DNA of 62,848 bases from Candidatus Sulfopaludibacter sp. SbA3 (GTDB lineage: Bacteria > Acidobacteriota > Terriglobia > Bryobacterales > Bryobacteraceae), in assembly GCA_945893365.1 (NCBI GenBank), contig CAMDED010000025.1, forward strand, positions 1 to 62,848. The letters are read 5' to 3'. This document shows, in pieces, positions 17,434 to 27,425 of the stretch. The translations under genes were made by a program, and so were the position numbers. The notes beneath the pieces were generated by a model. The model was not told the DNA's origin. It saw only the letters and a list, made by a program, of their open reading frames with translations, and did not search any database. Each line of letters starts with the position of its first letter. The first letter of the stretch is position 1.

Positions 17434-19311
17434 ATGCGCGCCCCGAGACTCTGCATTGCGTTCGCAGCTGTGTTCATGGCGACGGCTCTCGCGCAGACCG
17501 CGCCCAATCAGATCCGGAGAATCGTCGAGCCTCCGCTTCAGACGCCGGATGTGGTGGCGTCGGAGTTACGCCGCTACCTTCTCAGGAAAGCGCCGCAACT
17601 TCCGGGCTCCGTCTCCGCCGGAGAATGGACGAAGGAGACCGTGCGTCTTCGCCGGCACCTTCTCGATAATGTCGTATTCAACGGCTGGCCGCGCGCCTGG
17701 GTAGACGCGCCGCTCAAAGTGGAGGACCTTGGTCTCGCGCCCTCAGGCCCCGGCTATCGCATTCGCAAACTGCGGTATGAAATCGTCCCGGGCATGTGGA
17801 CGAGCGCCATTCTCTACGAGCCGGACAACGCGGCGAAAGCGCCCGGCATCGTCAACGTGAACGGCCACGTGGGTCCGCCCGGCAAGGCTGTGGAGTACAA
17901 GCAGAAGCGCTGTATACAACAGGCAAAGCTTGGCATCTACTCGTTGAACCTGGAATGGTTCGCATACGGCGACATGGCGCATGCGGAAAACGCTCACTGG
18001 TTCGGCGCGCATCTGGATCTGGCGGGCGCGAATGGCGTGGGTCTGTTCTATCTGGCCATGCGAAAGGGGCTGGATTATCTCGACTCTCATCCGAATGTGG
18101 ACCGCAAGCGGCTCGGCGTCACGGGCTTGTCGGGCGGAGGCTGGCAGACGATCGTGCTTAGCGCGCTCGACGAGAGAGTGGCAGTCGCCGTGCCGGTGGC
18201 CGGGTATTCCGCGCTTACGTCGCGCATCGAGCGTCCGGGCGACGTGGGCGACATTGAACAGAACCCCACGGACTTCCTCCTGGGACAGGACTACACGCAC
18301 CTTACCGCGATGCGCGCGCCCCGGCCCACGCTTCTGATCTACAACGCGGAGGACGATTGTTGTTTCCGCGCGCCGCTCGTGAAGCCGTACATTTTCGACG
18401 GTATTAAGCGCTTTTTCAACCTTTATGGGGCCGAAAGCGCCCTTTCCTGGCACGAGAACGCCGACCCGGGCGATCACAACTACCAACTCGACAACCGCCT
18501 GGAATCCTACCGCTTTTTCGCGAAACACTTCGGAATGCCGGAGGTAACGGGGGAGCCGCCGTTGGGGGCGGAAGTAAGAACGCGGGAAGAGCTCTCGGCG
18601 CCCCTTCCGAAGGACAACCTGACGATTCTCGGAGTGGCGCGGAAGCTCGGCGGCGCGGCGCGATCGAACGCGACGCTTGCCGCGACGGTGCGATATCGTC
18701 CGGCGGAACTGGCGCATGCCTGGGTTGTGGCGGGCACGAAAAGCAAGGGGTTCGAGAGCCGGTCGCTGCGTTTCGAATTTCGAGACGGCCTGAGCGCGGC
18801 GGGCGTTCTCTTCCGTGCGCTTGGGGCGCCGGAAAACGCCCCCGCGACCATCGTGTTGAACGACGGCGGCAAGAAGGCTTCGTATGCGGAGGTGTCCGAG
18901 CGCGTCAACCGGGGAGAGCGGGTGCTCGCGCTCGATCTGCTCTTCACGGGCGACGGCGCGCCCGAGAAACCCGGACCTTCCGCTTATGCCCAGATGCTCG
19001 CGGCCACCGGGGACCGTCCGCTCGGCATGGAAGCGGCGCAATTGATCGCGATCGCGAAGTGGCTCGGCAACGGCCGCGCGAGGGTGGAGACCACCGGCAT
19101 GCGCAGTCAGGTGACGGCGCAAGTGGCCGCGGCGCTTGAGCCTGGGAGTTTCGGCGAACTCCTGGTTCGCAACGGCATCGACTCGCTCGCGCGCCTGCTC
19201 GAATTGCCGGTAGAGTATCAATCCGCGCCCGACTTGTTCTGCTTTGGGCTGCTGCGCGACTACGATCTCGACCGGCTCAGGGCCATGGCCGCTACGGCTT
19301 CACGACCTTGA
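17434..19311 (+). CDS. Exported alpha/beta hydrolase (acetyl-xylan-esterase-like)
   Basis: 625 residues with a signal peptide (1-20, MATALAQ end). An alpha/beta-hydrolase domain follows, with nucleophile elbow GLSGGGW (S233), a catalytic-type Asp region near NAEDDCC and a His in DPGDHNY near 349. A second, less clear domain covers about 390-625. Such proteins in this lineage are annotated as acetyl xylan esterases or prolyl-oligopeptidase-like hydrolases. It starts 4 nt after the fumarase stop, so the two are probably one transcript despite unrelated functions. Its 3' end overlaps the convergent cupin gene by 20 nt. Confidence 0.82.
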   Translation: MRAPRLCIAFAAVFMATALAQTAPNQIRRIVEPPLQTPDVVASELRRYLLRKAPQLPGSVSAGEWTKETVRLRRHLLDNVVFNGWPRAWVDAPLKVEDLGLAPSGPGYRIRKLRYEIVPGMWTSAILYEPDNAAKAPGIVNVNGHVGPPGKAVEYKQKRCIQQAKLGIYSLNLEWFAYGDMAHAENAHWFGAHLDLAGANGVGLFYLAMRKGLDYLDSHPNVDRKRLGVTGLSGGGWQTIVLSALDERVAVAVPVAGYSALTSRIERPGDVGDIEQNPTDFLLGQDYTHLTAMRAPRPTLLIYNAEDDCCFRAPLVKPYIFDGIKRFFNLYGAESALSWHENADPGDHNYQLDNRLESYRFFAKHFGMPEVTGEPPLGAEVRTREELSAPLPKDNLTILGVARKLGGAARSNATLAATVRYRPAELAHAWVVAGTKSKGFESRSLRFEFRDGLSAAGVLFRALGAPENAPATIVLNDGGKKASYAEVSERVNRGERVLALDLLFTGDGAPEKPGPSAYAQMLAATGDRPLGMEAAQLIAIAKWLGNGRARVETTGMRSQVTAQVAAALEPGSFGELLVRNGIDSLARLLELPVEYQSAPDLFCFGLLRDYDLDRLRAMAATASRP

Positions 19312-19726
19312 CGACGAAGTAACTGACCGAGGCCGGGACTTCCTTAAACCAGTGAGGAGTGCCCGCGGGAATCACGATCACGTCGCCCTTCGAAAGGTGG
19401 TGCGTTTGCCCGCCCTTGATGTCCGTGCCGATCATTTGACCGGGTTTGGTGGTTTTTCCATCGACGATCGCACCGCCTGTGACGAACGTGGCCGCGCCAT
19501 CGGTCACGTAAAAGACGTCGGTTTCTTTTTCGTGAATTTCCACCGAGCCGCCCTTCTCGCGGTGGCTGGCCGCGACCGTATGGTCCTTACCGCCAACCAG
19601 CGGACCACCTTTGGCAAGGGCTGCGGCTACTTTGTCGTGCCCGACATAAGTGACGCCTGAGGCATCGGCGGCGGTGAGCAGAACCGCGGCGGATGCGAGA
19701 ATCGTTAACGCAAGCAAGAGCTTCAT
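19292..19726 (-). CDS. Exported cupin-domain protein
   Basis: 144 residues with a signal peptide (1-20, VLLTAAD end) and a single cupin barrel. Metal-site type motifs are visible: HEKETDVFYV (H and E ligands, about 66-76) and PAGTPHWFKE (His near 123). It is the last gene of a minus-strand operon that starts at 20583, after the selenoprotein gene (33-nt gap), with GAGGAAA before the ATG. Exported small cupins of this sort have no settled function; binding of a small ligand or metal is likely. It overlaps the convergent hydrolase gene by 20 nt at its 3' end. Confidence 0.85.
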   Translation of the reverse strand: MKLLLALTILASAAVLLTAADASGVTYVGHDKVAAALAKGGPLVGGKDHTVAASHREKGGSVEIHEKETDVFYVTDGAATFVTGGAIVDGKTTKPGQMIGTDIKGGQTHHLSKGDVIVIPAGTPHWFKEVPASVSYFVVKVVKP

Positions 19727-19759
19727 GGGATTTCCTCGTCTTATCTTCGTTCTTATCTT

Positions 19760-20206
19760 TTATCTCTCCGGCAATTCCGGAAACTTCGCCGTCTGCCACT
19801 CTCCTTTAATGATCGCCTCTCGAATCTGGCTGGCTGTCTTTCCTTCTTTAGTCATGCGGTCGGCAAGGAGGACCTCCTTGAGACAGATCATTCAGCCCGC
19901 CGAATGGGAATCGATGTGGCAATGCAGCAAGCTGCCGTGACCCATCTTGTCGCAGTGGCAATAGCATGGCTGCTGCGCCAGCACGCCGGGAATCCGCCGC
20001 GCGACGGCGTAGGCTTTGACCTGCGCGGGGTGCTGAAACGTCTCGGGCGCAAGCGTCTTCGGATAGGGCTTTGCGGCCTCCGCGGTCTTGAAGTACGCGG
20101 GAACCGGATCCTTCGGAGCGGCGGCTTTCTTTGCGCCCTTCTCATCGGCCGCGGTCGAAAGAAGAGCCGCCGCGCCGAGCAGGAGGAGTACGGCCAGGGG
20201 CCTCAT
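19760..20206 (-). CDS. CYCxC-type selenoprotein with in-frame UGA (Sec105)
   Basis: Read straight, the gene stops at UGA (19894-19892) after 104 codons. The same frame continues for 43 codons to TAA (19762-19760) with clear coding character (UMICLKEVLLADRM, then IREAIIKGEW). The protein has a signal peptide (1-19) and a cysteine-rich core: PCYCHCDK (C81, C83, C85), C96, then HSAG-U105-MIC108. In the family the UGA position is normally Cys in a CxxC, so Sec replaces Cys in a UxxC redox motif. A perfect SECIS-like hairpin follows. Annotators use the name CYCXC family (seleno)protein for such sequences, as far as I recall. Function is unknown; metal or Fe-S binding, or thiol redox outside the cytoplasm, is likely. 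The start overlaps the upstream gene (TCAT, 4 nt). Confidence 0.88.
19864..19880 (-). promoter_or_regulatory. Bacterial SECIS element
   Basis: On the mRNA strand the segment CAAGGAGGTCCTCCTTG folds into a perfect 7-bp stem with apical GUC. The GGUC apex matches the loop sequence that SelB reads in E. coli fdhF (GCAGGUCUGC). It begins 11 nt after the UGA and the GGUC lies 17 nt from it, within the spacing known for bacterial SECIS elements. It lies inside the coding region of the selenoprotein. Confidence 0.85.
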
Positions 20207-20583
20207 CGTCCCACCGCTTTCGCCACTTCGCGGCTATGCTCGCTCAAAAGCTGGGGAGATACGGTCAGCAAAGACTTCTCAATATCCTCGCCGGTTTCGA
20301 TCGCGCGCTTGAGGTGCCGCGCGGCGAGGCGCGAGACCCATGGGTCCGTAATGGGGCGTCCGGTTCGAGCGCTCTCGTCGAGCAGGTCGAGGTTCATGAG
20401 GGCTACGACTTTCTCTTCGCGCTCCTCGTATTCCTCGCCTTCACCGCCTGTCATGAGGGCGAATTTCACATCCACCGAATCGCTGTGCCGGATGGAAATG
20501 GCGTTCTGCTGCCATTTGAACCGGACTTTCCAAGTGCGCCCGAAGGGGTCCGGCCCCGCCTCGAACTCGCGGAAGTTCTCCAT
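20203..20583 (-). CDS. Conserved-looking cytoplasmic protein of unknown function
   Basis: 126 residues, no signal peptide and no membrane segment; acidic and helical in its second half. I do not recognise a family. The ATG at 20583 (MENFREFE) is preferred to a longer form from 20619. It is the first gene of the operon and overlaps the selenoprotein start by 4 nt, so the two are translationally coupled. That makes it a candidate partner or assembly factor, but nothing in its sequence shows a function. Confidence 0.7.
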   Translation of the reverse strand: MENFREFEAGPDPFGRTWKVRFKWQQNAISIRHSDSVDVKFALMTGGEGEEYEEREEKVVALMNLDLLDESARTGRPITDPWVSRLAARHLKRAIETGEDIEKSLLTVSPQLLSEHSREVAKAVGR

Positions 20584-21048
20584 GGGAACAATGGTATCAC
20601 TCACGCCTCTCGAACTCACCGCTGGTTACGGCGCCGGCCACGAGTATACAGGCTCGCGGATCGGCCTGCCCGCCGTTACTGGACTTTCACAGAATCGCGT
20701 CCGACGGCGCGAATGGGCAGCGGATCCCGGAAAATGGCGAGCGTGGTAGACGCAGTGGGCCGGGGACTGACCGCCGCGCGCCAAGCGCCTTAAAGGAACC
20801 TGACCACGATTCGTCAGCTGACCGTATCTGGTCACTCGGTCGACACTTGGTTCCCTCCAAACCGGACGTCAATCCGCGTCTATAAACCAATAGAATCAAT
20901 AAGATACGGAATTGGCTCGCCTCGTGCAATGAAACAGCGTCGCCCTTTGCAATGATGCGGGGTCGGCCGAAGAGATTGAGAGTTCGAGTGAATTGTAACT
21001 CTCTCGGGGACTTGTCAAAAAACATCGAAGTGCCAAAAGGTGCCTATT
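20584..21048. other. Divergent intergenic region
   Basis: 465 bp between the start of the selenoprotein operon and the start of the CHRD protein gene, so it must carry both promoters. It has an AT-richer stretch around 20879-20912. No convincing open frame or clear promoter pair is visible. Confidence 0.5.
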
Positions 21049-23109
21049 ATGAAAAAACTTGCTTTACTTGCTCTTTGCTCCAGCGCGCTTTTCGCTCAAA
21101 CGTCGGAGACGATTCCGTTTCGAGCGCTGATGACGACGGCAAATGAGGTGCCGGCCACGGATATACTGGCCTCGGGATCATCCACGGTGCTGGTGCACGT
21201 AATGCGGAACGCCGCCGGCCAGATCGTTTCAGGTTCGGTGGATTTCCGGGTGGACTATATCTTTCCCGGTGCGGCAACCTTCACCGGGTTGCATCTGCAC
21301 GACGGCGCCGCGGGGGTTAACGGTCCCGTAACGGTCAACACCGGCATCTCGGGTGCGGCCCCAGTTTCGGGCGCGGCGGCGGGGAGGGGGTTGATCGACA
21401 GGCAGGCGCAGGTCCTTGCCACGGACGCGGTGGGGCTCGCGACGCTGAATCGATTGATGCAGGACCCGAGCCAGGTGTACATCAATTTGCACACAACGGT
21501 ATTTCCGGGCGGCGCGATCCGCGGCCAGTTGCAGCGCGCAGAAGCGGTAGTGCTGATCGGCCTGATGAGCCCACAAAATGAAGTGCCGGCGATCACAAAT
21601 CTGGCCGCGTCCGCGGTCGCGAGCGTCTGGGCGGTGGGCACCCGCAGTGCCAGCGGGCAGATCACTTCGGCGCAAGTAACCTTCGATCTCAACTACGATT
21701 TCGTGGAGGACGTGTCCTTCACGGGGTTCCATATCCATAAGGGAGCCGCCGGCGAGAACGGGCCGATTACGATCAACCCCGGCTTTGAGAACCCGACGCA
21801 AGCGGTAAGGAGTGGAATCGGTAACTTCAGACTCGCGGTGGAGGTGCCGCTGAACAACGCAGCCGCGGTCGAGACCTTCGAGGGCCTGTTCAACGACCCG
21901 GGCAGCTACTACGTCAACCTGCACAGTACGGCATTTCCCGGCGGCACGGTGCGCGGCCAACTGAGGCGGACGGATATCACCCGGTTCCCAGTACAGATGC
22001 GGACAGGTAACGAAGTGCCCCCGCCCGTCGGCCTGCAAGCCTCGGCTGTAGGCGAGGTTACGGTCTACTCCGTACGCAATTCCGACGGAACGGCAGCCGC
22101 GGCCACGCTCAGGTTCGACGTGAACACACGTTTTTCCGAGACCACGGAGTTCACGGGCCTGAACATCCACGACGGCCTCGCAGGCACGACGGGACCCGTA
22201 CGCATCACGACCCTCCTCAGCGATATCAACCCGACCATCGTCCCCACGGGCTTCGGCAATGTCTACAAGCTCGCGACGGTAAGCGATGTGGGAGGGCTGG
22301 CGACCCTCAACTCGCTGTTGAGAAATCCGGAGAACCACTATGTGAGTATTCGGGGTGAGTTATTTCCGGGCGGCGCAGTGCGGGCGCAGTTGGCCGAACC
22401 GAACCTCAACAGGCCGGCCGTTACGGCGGTGATCAGCGCGGTGAGCGACTCCTCGATGAAAGTGGTCGCGCCGGGCGGGTTGATGACGATCTTCGGCTCG
22501 AATCTATCGAAAGTGGTCATGGAATCGGGAGGGAACCCGCCCACGGGAGGCGTTCCGGCTTCGATCAACGGCACGAAGATCACGCTAGGCGGGAAAGACG
22601 CGCGGCTGATGGTGGTGAGTCCAAATTACATCGTGGCCTACGTTCCGGCCGACGTGGCGCCGGGCACTCATGCGCTGAATGCAACGAACACCAACGGCGA
22701 CGCGGCGGTCGCCTTCGCCGTGACGGTCGCGGCTGTTGCGCCCGCCTTGTTCTTCGACGCGACCGGTGGAATCGTCACGCAAAACTCCGATTTCTCGCTG
22801 ATCCGTCCGGACAATCCAGCGCGCTCCGGGAATATTCTGCTGATCTACTCGACCGGCTTAGGGTTGACGACTCCAGGCGCGCCGATCGGCCAGATTCTGA
22901 CGTATCCGCCCCCGTCGCATACGGCCCCGGTAACGGTAACGGTGGGTGGACAAGATGCGTCGGTGATCTATTCGATTGCCTCGCCGGGCTATCTTGGTTT
23001 GTACCAAACCGCAATCAGGATGCCGGCAGGCGTGACGGCCGGCAACGTTCCCGTGGCGCTGCGTATCGCGGGTACGACCTCGAATACAGTTAATATCGCG
23101 GTTCAGTAA
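21049..23109 (+). CDS. Triple-CHRD exported protein with TIGR03437-type C-terminus
   Basis: 686 residues: signal peptide (1-16, SSALFAQ), then three CHRD domains in tandem. Each opens with a variant of NEVP (TTANEVPAT, SPQNEVPAI, RTGNEVPPP) and closes with FPGGAIRGQL-type strands, at about 20-150, 165-300 and 315-450. The C-terminal 230 residues match the Solibacter-type domain (GGLMTIFGSNLS, TGLGLTTPG, VPVALRIAGTTSNTV), an Ig-like surface module. The ATG at 21049 follows AGGTG. CHRD domains occur in chordin and in bacterial envelope proteins with unknown ligands. Likely cell-surface or secreted. Confidence 0.88.
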   Translation: MKKLALLALCSSALFAQTSETIPFRALMTTANEVPATDILASGSSTVLVHVMRNAAGQIVSGSVDFRVDYIFPGAATFTGLHLHDGAAGVNGPVTVNTGISGAAPVSGAAAGRGLIDRQAQVLATDAVGLATLNRLMQDPSQVYINLHTTVFPGGAIRGQLQRAEAVVLIGLMSPQNEVPAITNLAASAVASVWAVGTRSASGQITSAQVTFDLNYDFVEDVSFTGFHIHKGAAGENGPITINPGFENPTQAVRSGIGNFRLAVEVPLNNAAAVETFEGLFNDPGSYYVNLHSTAFPGGTVRGQLRRTDITRFPVQMRTGNEVPPPVGLQASAVGEVTVYSVRNSDGTAAAATLRFDVNTRFSETTEFTGLNIHDGLAGTTGPVRITTLLSDINPTIVPTGFGNVYKLATVSDVGGLATLNSLLRNPENHYVSIRGELFPGGAVRAQLAEPNLNRPAVTAVISAVSDSSMKVVAPGGLMTIFGSNLSKVVMESGGNPPTGGVPASINGTKITLGGKDARLMVVSPNYIVAYVPADVAPGTHALNATNTNGDAAVAFAVTVAAVAPALFFDATGGIVTQNSDFSLIRPDNPARSGNILLIYSTGLGLTTPGAPIGQILTYPPPSHTAPVTVTVGGQDASVIYSIASPGYLGLYQTAIRMPAGVTAGNVPVALRIAGTTSNTVNIAVQ

Positions 23110-24266
23110 GAACTCTTCGAAGAAGAGTCCCGTTCCGTGAATGTATTCGTTACGGCAGCGAACGTGCGGAAGTGGCGGCAAGCGCGGGCGTGATGAAGGT
23201 CACGCCCCGTCCGCGATGTGAGCGCAATCATCGAGGCTGGGCTTTCGTATCCGGTGAGGAAGGCGGTAGCGGCCGGCGCTAGCGCTGACGACGGTGAGTC
23301 GAAAGCGCCGGGATAGAGAAGCGTCGAAGCGGTCGCGCGGTCCGGAGGCAGATGGGCAATCTCACGGCAAGGACTTGGGATTGGCCATGTGGTCGCGGCG
23401 GCAGCTCGCTTACGCTTTGGGAGCTACCGGGGCTGCCCCGAGGCGTTGAGAACGAATGCCTGGGAGTAAAGCGGCAGCCGGAGTGAGGCGATCGAGTGCG
23501 CTCTCGCCGGCACGGGCGTGAAAGTGCGCCGCGCAATCGGCGGTAACCGAAGCGTCCCCGGCCGTGCGCGCCGAGGAGCCCCACTTTTTCCGTCCTGTTC
23601 CCTTCCATGTAGCCTTCCGACCCGCGATCGACCGGACGCGGTGAGTGCATACCTGCGCGAGCCGAGGGCAAACGGTTCAAGTGCGTGAATGCCCTCCGAC
23701 CTCCACCATCGGAACCCGGGCCTCAATATCGTCTTGCACCGTCAACTCGCGGTAAATTTGCTCCAGGTCGAAATGCCGTATTTCACTCCGCGGAAATACG
23801 TATCGCTGAGCGGATAGTTTGCCCGCGTCGAGCCGACCGGATACTACTGAGCGCGGAACCGGTTCTCCGTAACCGTGAGCGAGCAACGCTTCGATCCTCT
23901 TGAAAGTAAGATTTGCGAGGCGAGCTGACGAATCCCGCGCAACCGCTGGAAAACAGGCGACGCGACGGTGTCCGCCTATTCACCAAGGGGGGACAAAACC
24001 GTGGATGGGGTCCCGGGCCCTCCGAGGCTCACTCACAAGATTTGCCTTCTCTTTGGCCCCACTCCGGCAAGCTCAGCCTGCTTGACCGTGATACTCGAAT
24101 CGTTAGCCGGGGAAATCCAGGAAAACACGTCTTCGACCGTCGGCGTCGCGTCCGGCCGTCCGGATTGTATCCTAGCGTCCGGCAAGGATCCGAACGGCCA
24201 TGTTATCTTAGAACTACGGCGCCCGGCGACGAGGAGCCGAGCCGCTACTGGATACCACGCCGCATA
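23110..24266. other. 1.16-kb gap without a supported gene
   Basis: Open frames here are short, arginine-rich and lack recognisable motifs. A minus-strand frame near 23545 contains RFGYRRL, a phrase seen in IS3-type transposases, but nothing around it agrees, so no remnant is called. The end of the gap must hold the promoter of the NHL-repeat gene. Confidence 0.5.
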
Positions 24267-27200
24267 ATGACACTCCGGATCGTTTCGTTTATCGCCCTTG
24301 TCTGGGCCTGTCAGGCGCCGTCCCTCGACGCACAAGCGCTAAACCGGAAGCCGTTTAAGTCCATCGGGCATCCGCGGGCGCTTGCGACTTCGACGGACCC
24401 GTTTCAGCGCGACACCGACAGCCCGAATCTGGTCGAGGGCCGGGAACTGAACCAGCCGCAGGCTATCGCCGTCGACACCAGCGTTACGCCCTTCATCGTT
24501 TATGTAGCCGATACCGGCAACAATCGCGTGCTCGCCTGGAGGAACGCCGCGCAGTTCGTCAATGGCGCTTTCGCGGACTTGGTGATCGGTCAAAAGGACC
24601 GCTTCTCCACCCTCCCCCAGGGTCCTGGGCAAGTGCTCACGAGCGGCCTGAATGCGCCCGCGGGGCTGGTGGTCGATCGCACTGGGAATCTCTACGTCGC
24701 CGACACGGGCAACAACCGGGTCTTGCGCTACCCCGTACCGTTTTCTCAGCCGGACGACTACAAGATCCCCGACATGGTAATCGGGCAGTTGAGTCTCGGC
24801 ATTAACGTCGCGAACGCCGGGGGTATTACGGAAAAGACGCTTGCTTTGAGCTCCGGCGCGCAGAAGACCGGATTGGCGTTCGACCCGGCCGGCAACCTCT
24901 GGGTTTCCGACACGGCCAACAATCGCGTCTTGCGATACCGGTCAACCGATCTTGCCGCGGGCCAGAACGGACCGTCCGCCGACGTCGTTCTGGGTCAGTC
25001 CGATTTCGTGACGAGAGGCGTGACGGGAAACCGGTTCTCGAAAACTGGACTCAACGGACCCGCCGGTATCGCGATAGACGAAAGGTCCCGTGTCTACGTC
25101 GCCGACCGGAACCAGCGGGTGCTTGTTTACGAGGCTCCGGGGACAGGCGCGGCGGCCTCCCGCATTCTCGGCATCCAGACACAGGCTCCAGGGCAGCCCC
25201 CTCCGCCAGCCATTAATGAGGCATCGATCGGTGGCGCGGCAAGCCCGCCGCAGGGCGTCTTCCTGCTGGGCGCCCGGCCCGCGGTGATCGATACGGGGAA
25301 TCACCGTATCCTGATTTACGATTCGCCGGAAATTTGGCCTACCGAAGAGGCGGCCTTCTCGCCGTCCGCGCGGACCGTGTTCGGACAGGAGACTTTCCTG
25401 ACGGGACGGCCGAACCGCGGCGATCCGGCCAGCGTCGAGCGAACGCCGAACCCCACCGCCAATTCGCTGCAGTTCCCCTACGGCGCCGTGCAGGCGGGCG
25501 AGGAAGTCTTCATCGCGGACGCGTTGAATAATCGCGTGATCGTGGCGCCTATCGCAAGTCCCGGGGTTATCGGCAGCGCAACACGCGTGCTCGGGCAGTT
25601 TGGATTCATCTACAGCGCGCCGAACCTGATCGAGGGCCGCGAATTCTCATCGCCCGGGGCAGTCGCGGTCGACACCCTATCGAAGCCGCAGCACTTGTAC
25701 GTGGCCGACACCAGGAACAACCGCGTGCTCGGATTCACCGATTTCGCGAAGTACAGACCCGGCGACCGCGCCGACGTGATTATCGGCCAGCCGGATTTTC
25801 TTTCTTCCACCTTGAATCACCCAAGCGGCGACGTTGCGCTTCCAACCGATTCAGGCCTCGCGCAACCATCGGCGGTGGCCGTCGATTCCGCGGGCAACCT
25901 CTACGTGGCCGACTCGGGAAACGGGCGCGTCCTGAGATTTCCGAAGCCTTTCGAGCAGCCGCAGGCCACTCTGCAGCGCGCCGATCTTGTGATTGGTCAG
26001 GCGAGTTTCACCGCGCGCCTGATCGAACCCTCCGCCCGCACGATGCGGACGCCCGCCGGACTGGCCTTTACCGGTGAATCCGCGGCGAACACGGCCGACC
26101 GGGGCGCGCTCCTGGTCTCGGACTCCTCTCTCAATCGCGTCCTCTACTTCCCCAGGCCGTTCGCAAACGGCATGACGGCCACGAAGGTTGTCGGTCAGCC
26201 GGATTTCACGAGCATCAGCCCGAACGCGGACGTAAGCCGCAATTTCAGCACCCCGCGGCATATCGCGGTGGACTCCGAAGATCGCCTGTACGTGTGCGAT
26301 TCCCTGCGTGGAAGGATCCTCATCTTCGACCGCGTGTCCGGCCTGAGCAACCTTCCCACGCCCGTCCAAACTCTTGGACAGCGAACGATTGATGGACGCC
26401 AGGAACTGACTCAACCCGTGGGAATCGCCATCGATCCGCGCGGGGCGATCTGGGTCGCGGATTTCACGGTGAGCCGCGTCGTGCGTTTTCCCAGGTTCGA
26501 CAAGCTGTTCACGAATAATTTTACCGATTCCCTGGTTGTTGCCGTTGGGCCGCAGGGCTTGGCGGCGGACCGCTTCGGGAACCTGCTGGTGGCGGACTCC
26601 TCCCACCGCATTCAATACTTCGTGCCGGAGATCGCGGTCACGAACGCGGCAAATTTCCTCACGCGTCCGCTCGCGCCTGGAACGATCGTTTCCGTATTTC
26701 CGTTCAACAGCGATCTCTGCGGGCCGGCGAAGTGCGACCCGGTGCCGTTTGGAACGGAAACCGCCACGTTCGATACCCAGCCCGTGCCGATCCCGCTGCC
26801 AACAGAAATCGCCGACATCCAGTTGCGCGTCAACGAGCAGCCGGCCGGCCTGTTTTTCGTTTCTCCGGGACAGATCAACGCGCCGCTCTCCATGAGTTTG
26901 CCCTCGACCGGTACCGTGAGCCTCGATGTATACCGCCCCTCCACCGGGCAGATACTCGGGTTTGCCGACATCCGGATGGACGCTGCGTCGCCCGGTCTCT
27001 TCAGCTTCAATTCGAATGGCACGGGCGGGGCCGCATCGCTCAATGAGGAAGCCGGCTGCAGGCCGGAGCCGGTGTTCTTCCGTTGTTTCAACTCTCCGAC
27101 CAACCCCATCGCCCGGGGCCAGATCATTCAATTCTTCGGCACCGGACAGGGAGCGGTGGAGGGCGCGCCTCCGGACGGATTTCCCGCGGCGGCGGCGATC

Positions 27201-27419
27201 CAGCTTCCGGACCGTACGCGCGTAAGCTTCGGCGGCGAATTTGTGGAAGACGCCGGTGTTCTCTACTCCGGCCTTGCGCCGGGTTTGATCGGCGTCTGGC
27301 AGATCAACGTGCGGGTGCCGCAGAGCGTGACGCCCGGTAGTTTCGTGCCGGTAAACGTGGTCTTGCGCAGTATCGGCACAGTGACGAATTCCACACGCAT
27401 CACGATCGCTGTAAAATAA
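24267..27419 (+). CDS. NHL-repeat propeller protein with TIGR03437-type C-terminus
   Basis: 1050 residues: signal peptide (1-23, APSLDAQ), then about a dozen NHL-type repeats of the form LYVADTGNNRVLR (for example IVYVADTGNNRVLAW near 80 and HLYVADTRNNRVLGF near 485), which build one or two beta-propellers. A domain of about 230 residues of the Solibacter C-terminal type follows (NAANFLTRPLAPGTIVSVF; QIIQFFGTGQGAVEG). The ATG at 24267 is the only start that gives a signal peptide; the open frame runs 354 nt further up without family sequence. Secreted or surface binding protein; ligand unknown. It is followed after 6 nt by an oxidoreductase gene. Confidence 0.87.
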   Translation: MTLRIVSFIALVWACQAPSLDAQALNRKPFKSIGHPRALATSTDPFQRDTDSPNLVEGRELNQPQAIAVDTSVTPFIVYVADTGNNRVLAWRNAAQFVNGAFADLVIGQKDRFSTLPQGPGQVLTSGLNAPAGLVVDRTGNLYVADTGNNRVLRYPVPFSQPDDYKIPDMVIGQLSLGINVANAGGITEKTLALSSGAQKTGLAFDPAGNLWVSDTANNRVLRYRSTDLAAGQNGPSADVVLGQSDFVTRGVTGNRFSKTGLNGPAGIAIDERSRVYVADRNQRVLVYEAPGTGAAASRILGIQTQAPGQPPPPAINEASIGGAASPPQGVFLLGARPAVIDTGNHRILIYDSPEIWPTEEAAFSPSARTVFGQETFLTGRPNRGDPASVERTPNPTANSLQFPYGAVQAGEEVFIADALNNRVIVAPIASPGVIGSATRVLGQFGFIYSAPNLIEGREFSSPGAVAVDTLSKPQHLYVADTRNNRVLGFTDFAKYRPGDRADVIIGQPDFLSSTLNHPSGDVALPTDSGLAQPSAVAVDSAGNLYVADSGNGRVLRFPKPFEQPQATLQRADLVIGQASFTARLIEPSARTMRTPAGLAFTGESAANTADRGALLVSDSSLNRVLYFPRPFANGMTATKVVGQPDFTSISPNADVSRNFSTPRHIAVDSEDRLYVCDSLRGRILIFDRVSGLSNLPTPVQTLGQRTIDGRQELTQPVGIAIDPRGAIWVADFTVSRVVRFPRFDKLFTNNFTDSLVVAVGPQGLAADRFGNLLVADSSHRIQYFVPEIAVTNAANFLTRPLAPGTIVSVFPFNSDLCGPAKCDPVPFGTETATFDTQPVPIPLPTEIADIQLRVNEQPAGLFFVSPGQINAPLSMSLPSTGTVSLDVYRPSTGQILGFADIRMDAASPGLFSFNSNGTGGAASLNEEAGCRPEPVFFRCFNSPTNPIARGQIIQFFGTGQGAVEGAPPDGFPAAAAIQLPDRTRVSFGGEFVEDAGVLYSGLAPGLIGVWQINVRVPQSVTPGSFVPVNVVLRSIGTVTNSTRITIAVK

Positions 27420-27425
27420 GCGGCG

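Noticed and set aside
23279-23680. Possible IS3 transposase remnant (RFGYRRL)
   Set aside because: Only seven residues agree; neighbouring residues in all three frames do not fit the family.
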